Shown in pieces: positions 58,402 to 64,000 of a stretch of 64,000 bases of DNA (within the stretch, counting starts at the first letter, position 1; every line of letters starts with the position of its first letter). This DNA comes from Pedobacter rhodius (GTDB lineage: Bacteria; Bacteroidota; Bacteroidia; Sphingobacteriales; Sphingobacteriaceae). The stretch lies in the NCBI RefSeq assembly GCF_027213645.1, contig NZ_JAPWGL010000005.1, positions 248,001-312,000 on the forward strand, read 5' to 3'. Position numbers and translations under genes: made by a program. A model generated the notes under the pieces. It saw nothing but the letters and a program-made list of their open reading frames with translations. It made no database searches and was not told where the DNA came from.

Positions 58402-60297
58402 ATGCAAATTACATCTTTTGAACAATACGAAGAAAACTATAAAAAAAGTGTAGAAAATCCGGAGCAATTCTGGGGTGAAGTTGCGCAAAACTTCCAGTGG
58501 CGTAAACCCTGGTTTAAAGTTTTGTCCTGGAATTTCAAAGACCCTGAAATTAAATGGTTTGAAGGCGCTAAATTAAATATAACTGAAAATTGTTTAGACC
58601 GCCATCTGGCTACTAACGGAGATAAACCTGCTATCATCTGGGAGCCAAATAACCCTGACGAAGAAAGTGTTACCCTAACTTATAAAATGTTGCACGAACG
58701 CGTTTGCCGTTTCGCTAATGTTTTAAAAAGAAATGGGGCTAAGAAAGGCGATCGCATTTGCATTTACATGCCCATGGTACCTGAACTGGCTATAGCTGTT
58801 TTAGCATGTGCCAGAATCGGTGCGGTACATTCTGTTATATTTGGTGGTTTTTCTGCTAAATCTATAGCCGATAGGATTAATGATTCGCAATGTAAACTGG
58901 TTATCACCGCAGATGGCGCTTATCGGGGTAACAAACAAATTCCTTTAAAAGATGTAATTGATGATGCTTTAATCGGCTGTGCAACAGTGGAAAAATGTAT
59001 CGTGCTTACACATGTTCGTACCCCGGTATCGATGTTGAAAGGCAGGGATGTATGGTGGGAAGATGAAGTTAAACATGTTAATGATATCTGTGACGCCGAA
59101 GAAATGGATGCGGAAGATATGTTATTTATCCTGTATACGTCGGGTTCTACCGGAAAACCTAAAGGTGTTGTACACACTTGCGGTGGTTATATGGTTTACG
59201 CGGGCTATACTTTTGCCAATGTGTTTAACTATCAACCGGGAGAAGTTTATTTCTGTACAGCTGATATTGGTTGGATTACCGGTCATTCTTATATTGTTTA
59301 TGGTCCGCTTTCTCAAGGGGCAACTTCAGTTTTATTTGAAGGCATTCCAACTTATCCGAGTCCTTCGCGTTTTTGGGATATCGTAGAAAAACATAAAATA
59401 AATACATTATATACGGCACCAACGGCTATCCGTTCACTAATGAGCTTTGGTGAAGAACCCCTCAATGGAAAAGATTTGAGCTCCATACGTGTTTTAGGCT
59501 CGGTAGGGGAGCCTATCAATGAAGAAGCATGGCATTGGTTCGATGAAAAGATTGGACATGGTAAGGCCCCGATTGTTGATACCTGGTGGCAAACCGAAAC
59601 CGGTGGAATTATGATCTCACCAATCGCAACGGTCACCAAAACAAAACCAAGTTTTGCGACTTTGCCGTTGCCAGGTATTCAGCCGATATTGGTTGACGAA
59701 AATGGTAACGAAATCGAAGGTAACGGAGTAAGTGGCAATTTATGTATTAAATTTCCATGGCCGGGTATGTTGCGTACAACTTATGGAGACCATGAGCGCT
59801 GCAAGCAAACTTATTTTTCTACGTACGAGAATTTATATTTTACCGGCGATGGTTGTCTGCGTGATGAAGATGGCTATTATAGAATTACAGGTCGTGTAGA
59901 TGATGTATTAAATGTTTCAGGACATAGAATTGGTACTGCCGAGGTTGAAAATGCAATTAATATGCATGCAGGCGTAGTGGAAAGTGCTGTTGTTGGTTAT
60001 CCTCATGATGTAAAAGGGCAGGGTATATATGCTTTTGTGATTAATCCGGAAATGCACGGAGAAGCTGACTTGACCAAAAAAGATATTTTACAAACGGTTA
60101 CAAGGGTAATCGGTGCAATTGCCAAGCCTGATAAAATATTATTTGTTTCAGGTTTGCCCAAAACCCGTTCGGGAAAAATTATGCGACGCATCCTGCGTAA
60201 AATTGCAGAAGGCGATACAACTAATTTAGGTGACACCTCAACATTGCTGGACCCTGCAGTCGTTGATGAAATTATTGAAGCTTCTAAGAAATACTAG
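58402..60297 (+). CDS. acs: acetyl-CoA synthetase (AMP-forming)
   Basis: A 631-residue ligase making acetyl-CoA from acetate, ATP and CoA. Motifs are LFILYTSGSTGKPKGVVHT (adenylate loop), VDTWWQTETGGIMISP, LYFTGDGCLRDEDGYYRITGRVDD with the hinge Asp, and the C-terminal KTRSGKIMRRILRKIAEG with the catalytic lysine that is a target of acetylation. Family length is 620-660. It is a single-gene unit with a terminator. The upstream gap contains no clear consensus promoter. Confidence 0.96.
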   Translation: MQITSFEQYEENYKKSVENPEQFWGEVAQNFQWRKPWFKVLSWNFKDPEIKWFEGAKLNITENCLDRHLATNGDKPAIIWEPNNPDEESVTLTYKMLHERVCRFANVLKRNGAKKGDRICIYMPMVPELAIAVLACARIGAVHSVIFGGFSAKSIADRINDSQCKLVITADGAYRGNKQIPLKDVIDDALIGCATVEKCIVLTHVRTPVSMLKGRDVWWEDEVKHVNDICDAEEMDAEDMLFILYTSGSTGKPKGVVHTCGGYMVYAGYTFANVFNYQPGEVYFCTADIGWITGHSYIVYGPLSQGATSVLFEGIPTYPSPSRFWDIVEKHKINTLYTAPTAIRSLMSFGEEPLNGKDLSSIRVLGSVGEPINEEAWHWFDEKIGHGKAPIVDTWWQTETGGIMISPIATVTKTKPSFATLPLPGIQPILVDENGNEIEGNGVSGNLCIKFPWPGMLRTTYGDHERCKQTYFSTYENLYFTGDGCLRDEDGYYRITGRVDDVLNVSGHRIGTAEVENAINMHAGVVESAVVGYPHDVKGQGIYAFVINPEMHGEADLTKKDILQTVTRVIGAIAKPDKILFVSGLPKTRSGKIMRRILRKIAEGDTTNLGDTSTLLDPAVVDEIIEASKKY

Positions 60298-60312
60298 CCA
60301 TCGGTTAATCAA

Positions 60313-60350
60313 AACAAAAATGCCAGTTAGAATAAACTGGCATTTTTGTT
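60313..60350. terminator. bidirectional terminator between acs and the susD-like gene
   Basis: AACAAAAATGCCAGTT pairs perfectly with AACTGGCATTTTTGTT across a six-base loop, between the convergent genes. Confidence 0.93.
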
Positions 60351-60361
60351 AGATGGATTTT

Positions 60362-61726
60362 TTAATAACCAGGATTCTGAACCAGGTTTTTGTTTGCATC
60401 CCGTTCTCTTTGAGGAATAGGGAAAACCAGAGCGTTTGAATTCCATGCCAGAGAACCAATATTTGTTTGGGTTCTTTTTGCATCATGCAGGGCAAAGCCT
60501 TCGAAAGCCAATTCTAACTTTCTTTCAGCTAAAATATTTGCAAGTGTTGCAGTTGTAGTTGTTAATCCTGCTCTGCTTCTTACAACAGCTAAATCCTGTA
60601 ATGGCGTTCTGCCACCAATCGGGGCCGCAGGGGCTAAACGAACGTTAGCTTCAGCCCTGATTAAATACATTTCTGCCAATCTTATTACAGAAACATTTCC
60701 GTAAGGGTTTGCATATTTTGATGTGTACATATCACCGTCATCATAAAATGCATTAATTCTATCATCATTAGCCGCATATGTTGTTGTAATCCAATTCTGC
60801 GAAATTACCGCATCGCCTCTGCCTCCGTAAGATGAAGAACCATAAAATTCATTATAACCATTAAAACCTGTTAAAGTAGTAACCTGGATAGCAAATACAT
60901 CTTCCGTAGAATTAACCCCGGGTGTAGAGCCCATCGTTGGAAAAGCATTAATAAATGAAGATGTTAAAGCATAGTTGCCGGAAGCAATTACCCTGTTAGC
61001 GGCCGCGGCGGCATCAGCATAATTTCCCATCTGTAAGTACAACCTGGCGAGCATACCTGCGGCAGAATATTTGGTTGCAAAGAAACCATTAGTTGCCGGT
61101 AGTTTTGCTTCGGCATCTGTTAAGTCGGCTATTGCCTGTGCGTATACTGCCGCTACAGTTGCCCTGCTCACATAACTTGCGTCTGTAACTGCGGTTGTTG
61201 GCGTTAAAACAATTGGAACACCTAAATTAGTTGTCGGACTACCATCATTATATGCCTTTCCGAATACTTTTACCAAATCAAAGTATGCAGCGCCTCTTAT
61301 AAATTTTGCTTCGCCTTCTACTTTGTTTTTCTTTGCTGCATCAACTTTATCAATAGCAGCAAGTACATTATTAGCATCATTAATAGTCGTATAACCTGCA
61401 GCCCATACATTATCAACAAAAGTATTGGTTACCAAAAGCTTTTTATTGATGGTTTGCGTAAGTTCCTCGTAAGTTCCATACCATTCTATGGCATCTGTAT
61501 TTGCTAAAAAATCAGCCATCAGGAATGGACGCCCGCCATAAAAATTTCTGCTGCCTAAGGCCGAATAAGTACCAACTAAGGCTACCTCAACATCTTTAGA
61601 CTTAAGTAATGCCTGACTTTGTTCAATGGTATCAACCGGAGCGATATCCAGTGCTTTTTTGCAGGAAGATGCTGCGGCTAAGAGCATCGACGCAAAAAGT
61701 AAATTATATATATATGTCTTTTTCAT
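60362..61726 (-). CDS. RagB/SusD family outer-membrane lipoprotein
   Basis: A 454-residue surface lipoprotein that binds glycans or other nutrients and closes over its SusC partner. The lipobox LAAASSC puts the acylated Cys at residue 22. DVEVALVGTYSALGSRNFYGGR, VEGEAKFIRGAAYFDLVKVFGKAY (TPR-like helices) and the C-terminal ERKLELAFEGFALHDAKRT with PIPQRERDANKNLVQNPGY are typical of the family. The gene follows the susC-like gene by 18 bases on the same strand. Substrate unknown; no glycosidase, sulfatase or regulator is in the visible part. Confidence 0.95.
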   Translation of the reverse strand: MKKTYIYNLLFASMLLAAASSCKKALDIAPVDTIEQSQALLKSKDVEVALVGTYSALGSRNFYGGRPFLMADFLANTDAIEWYGTYEELTQTINKKLLVTNTFVDNVWAAGYTTINDANNVLAAIDKVDAAKKNKVEGEAKFIRGAAYFDLVKVFGKAYNDGSPTTNLGVPIVLTPTTAVTDASYVSRATVAAVYAQAIADLTDAEAKLPATNGFFATKYSAAGMLARLYLQMGNYADAAAAANRVIASGNYALTSSFINAFPTMGSTPGVNSTEDVFAIQVTTLTGFNGYNEFYGSSSYGGRGDAVISQNWITTTYAANDDRINAFYDDGDMYTSKYANPYGNVSVIRLAEMYLIRAEANVRLAPAAPIGGRTPLQDLAVVRSRAGLTTTTATLANILAERKLELAFEGFALHDAKRTQTNIGSLAWNSNALVFPIPQRERDANKNLVQNPGY

Positions 61727-61744
61727 AATGAATCTCTTTAAAAA

Positions 61745-64000
61745 TTATAAGCCAATGTTTATACCGAATGATATCACTCTTGGTTGAGGCGCTGAATAGA
61801 AATCTACCCCCTGATTGATATTAGTCGACTGGTAATCCGCATTCACTTCAGGATCCCAACCTTTGTAACCTGTAATTGTTGCTAAATTTTGAGCGGTAGC
61901 ATAAATTCTCAACCTGCTTAATTTAATTTTACTTAAAACTTCAGGCGTAAAAGTATAGCCTAAGGTTAAGGTTTTTAAACGAAGGTATTTACCGTCTGAT
62001 AGGTATCTTGTAGAGTTTCCTGTTCCATTGGCATAAAATAATCGTGGTTCAGGCACTTGAGTAATATCGCCCGGTTTATTCCAGTAAGACATTTGGTCTG
62101 CAGTTTGATTGTCATAACCGTTAGATGCACTTGCACTCATATATTGACCACCTGCATTAAAGATTTTATTTCCGCTAACGCCTTGCAGGAACACACCTAA
62201 ATCAAACCCCTTAAAAGAGAAAGTATTGTTAATTCCGAAGATGTATTTAGGATTCGGATTTCCGGCAAAAATTCTTTGTGCCTGATTGATGTCGTTTGTG
62301 GTACCTCTGTTTACATTACCACTTGCATCTGTTGTGTTCAGATAATAAATGGCATCGCCGTTCGCCGGATTCACACCTGCATATTCAGGTAAATAAAACA
62401 CTCCAATTGGCTGACCGGCAATGGCAGCATTAATTTCATTGCTATTTAAAACCTGGCCACCTAAGTCGGTAATTTTATTGTTGTTAATAGAAGCTGTTAA
62501 AGCTGTTGACCATTTAAAAGCACCTACAAAGTTTTCGGTATTTATGCCCAGCTCATAACCTGTATTTTTAAGCTTGCCTAAATTCTGGGTTTTAGTAGAA
62601 AAACCTGTTGTTTGAGGAATAGGCACATCTAATAATAAATCGGTTGTGTTTTTCTGATAAAAATCAAAAACACCGCTAATCCGGTTTTTAAAAATGCCAA
62701 AATCCAATCCTAAATCAAGTTGTTTTGTTTTCTCCCAGGTTAAATCGGGATTTGCAATTCTGGTCGGAATCTGGCCAGCGCTACCGCCATAAGCGCCAGT
62801 ACCGCTAAATAAACCACGGGCTGAATAGTTCCCGATTTCAGCATTACCTGTTAAACCATAACTTGCTCTGAATTTTAATAAACTAATAGAATTACTGCTT
62901 TTTAAGAAATCTTCTTCAGATGCAATCCATGCCAATGAACCGGCAGGAAAATAACCATATTTATGATTTGCACCAAAGCGTGATGAACCATCAGCCCTAA
63001 CACTAAAACCAAGTAAATAACGATTGTTGTATTTATAGTTTGCTCTAAAGAAATAAGATAAAAAGCTGAACGCACTTTCGTTAGACGTTGCCGTAACTTT
63101 TGTTGCGGCACTTCCGAGTTTTATATAAGAGTCGCTGGGAAAATCCTGGCCCTCTAATGTGCTGTATTTACTGGTAGATTTTTGATAACTGGTACCTAAA
63201 ACAGCATCAAACTGGCTTTTTTCCCCAAAGTTGGTCGCATAGGTAAAGTAGTTGTTTGTATTGGCATTAATTACGAAAGTTGAAATATTTTGTCCATCGC
63301 CATTGGCCGTTCCCGTATTCCTGAACGTTAATGAGCCATAATAGCTTTCCTCATTTTGATTCAGGTTATCAATTGAAAAGTCTGTACTGAATTTTAAACC
63401 TTTGGCAATATTTATATTGGCAAAAGCCTTACCAATTGTTCTGTAAACAGTTGCCTTATAAAAAGCATTGTCAATGCTAATAAACGGATTGTAATAAACC
63501 GGATAGTTAGAAGCAGCGCCCGGCAAGGTTCCGCTAACTAAACCAGAACGCGGATCGATAAAAGGTGTAATTGGTGATAGTGCAACAGCCTGTAACGGAC
63601 TTGAAAAAGCATTGTCGTTTGATAATCTGTTGTTAATACTGTTAGAAAAATTTATGTTCACACCAACTTCAATGAAATCAGTAACTTTATTTGTCAGGTT
63701 TAACCTGCCGCTGTAACGTTTGTAACTATTTCCAACGATAATACCATCCTGGTCTAAAGCCTGTCCACCAATATAAAACTTCGTTTTTTCATTTCCGCCG
63801 GTTAGGTTTAAATCGTATTGTTGGGTTAAGGGGTTATCCTGAAAAGCAGCAGCTTCCCAGTTTGAATTAACTTTATAAGTCTGATAATCCGTGTTTCCGG
63901 CTGAATAACGGGTTAACCTGCTTTCTACACTTGTTGCATAAGCAGCCTTTGCTGCAGCTAAAGTGGCATAATCACCATTTAAGAAATCCTGATTGGCTGC
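61745..64000 (-). CDS. SusC/RagA family TonB-linked outer-membrane transporter (partial, N-terminus beyond window)
   Basis: The visible 751 codons cover the barrel domain of a TonB-dependent receptor; the signal peptide, carboxypeptidase-like N-domain and most of the plug lie right of the window. The frame stays open up to base 64000, and its sequence there (NLTGGNEKTKFYIGG, YKRYSGRLNLTNKVTDFIEVG) is family-like, so the GTG at 63661 is not a start. Other SusC traits are SVRADGSSRFGANHKYGYFPAGSLAW, LDLGLDFGIFKNRISGVFDFYQKNTTDLL-like stretches and a barrel end of ISFGINIGL. It imports a nutrient together with the SusD lipoprotein encoded 18 bases downstream. Confidence 0.94.
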   Translation of the reverse strand, partial: AANQDFLNGDYATLAAAKAAYATSVESRLTRYSAGNTDYQTYKVNSNWEAAAFQDNPLTQQYDLNLTGGNEKTKFYIGGQALDQDGIIVGNSYKRYSGRLNLTNKVTDFIEVGVNINFSNSINNRLSNDNAFSSPLQAVALSPITPFIDPRSGLVSGTLPGAASNYPVYYNPFISIDNAFYKATVYRTIGKAFANINIAKGLKFSTDFSIDNLNQNEESYYGSLTFRNTGTANGDGQNISTFVINANTNNYFTYATNFGEKSQFDAVLGTSYQKSTSKYSTLEGQDFPSDSYIKLGSAATKVTATSNESAFSFLSYFFRANYKYNNRYLLGFSVRADGSSRFGANHKYGYFPAGSLAWIASEEDFLKSSNSISLLKFRASYGLTGNAEIGNYSARGLFSGTGAYGGSAGQIPTRIANPDLTWEKTKQLDLGLDFGIFKNRISGVFDFYQKNTTDLLLDVPIPQTTGFSTKTQNLGKLKNTGYELGINTENFVGAFKWSTALTASINNNKITDLGGQVLNSNEINAAIAGQPIGVFYLPEYAGVNPANGDAIYYLNTTDASGNVNRGTTNDINQAQRIFAGNPNPKYIFGINNTFSFKGFDLGVFLQGVSGNKIFNAGGQYMSASASNGYDNQTADQMSYWNKPGDITQVPEPRLFYANGTGNSTRYLSDGKYLRLKTLTLGYTFTPEVLSKIKLSRLRIYATAQNLATITGYKGWDPEVNADYQSTNINQGVDFYSAPQPRVISFGINIGL

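Noticed and set aside
63661..63661. GTG start for the SusC-like protein at 63661
   Set aside because: The same frame stays open to the window edge with SusC-like sequence, so the GTG is an internal valine codon.

Overview
The window looks like chromosomal DNA of a Bacteroidota member, most likely Sphingobacteriaceae and close to Pedobacter. The evidence is a SusC/SusD pair, a Bacteroidota-type putative porin, DUF5606 and DUF4295 proteins, AT-rich intergenic DNA, several promoters of the Bacteroidota form (TTG, 17-18 bp, then TAnnTTTG), and many short interspersed inverted repeats between genes. No rRNA, tRNA, CRISPR array, insertion sequence or prophage was seen. Most genes are housekeeping and intact.

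Layout. 0-5.4 kb: a GT39/GtrA membrane glycosylation pair (cut by the left edge), pdxJ, a DMT exporter, a lipoprotein and an unassigned protein. 5.4-8 kb: dnaK behind a possible sigma-54 promoter. 8-10.7 kb: an operon of sugar nucleotidyltransferase, APH-like kinase and TMEM175-type channel. 10.7-14.3 kb: a HerA-like ATPase with a secreted protein, then cbpA-cbpM. 14.3-20.4 kb: S9 and M42 peptidases, DUF1801, GNAT, MFS. 20.6-25.6 kb: acyl-CoA carboxylase beta subunit, a small secreted or membrane protein, a SulP transporter fused translationally to a beta-carbonic anhydrase, and a small hydrophilic protein. 25.9-27.5 kb: pruA.

27.6-33.0 kb holds the most interesting locus: seven tightly coupled minus-strand genes (FAD oxidoreductase, methyltransferase, type III polyketide synthase, FabZ-like dehydratase, FabF-like ketosynthase, acyl carrier protein, phosphopantetheinyl transferase). 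The likeliest reading is a phenolic-lipid pathway in which a dedicated type II acyl system makes a starter for the type III PKS, and the methyltransferase and flavoprotein tailor the ring. That product is inferred, not shown.

33-41 kb: lpxK-punA-porin operon, an outer-membrane beta-barrel protein, a secreted protein of unclear function, a cyclophilin, DUF5606, a 41-residue membrane protein and rlmH. 41.7-46.8 kb: a membrane-anchored MutS-family ATPase, a GH1 glycosidase and small lipoproteins and zinc-ribbon proteins. 46.9-54.5 kb: aconitase, a polysaccharide deacetylase, TolC plus membrane-fusion adaptor, gpsA and a small periplasmic protein. 54.6-58.2 kb: rimO, a GxxExxY protein lying among repeats, ftsY, and rpmB-rpmG-DUF4295. 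58.4-64 kb: acs, then a SusD and a SusC that runs off the right edge.
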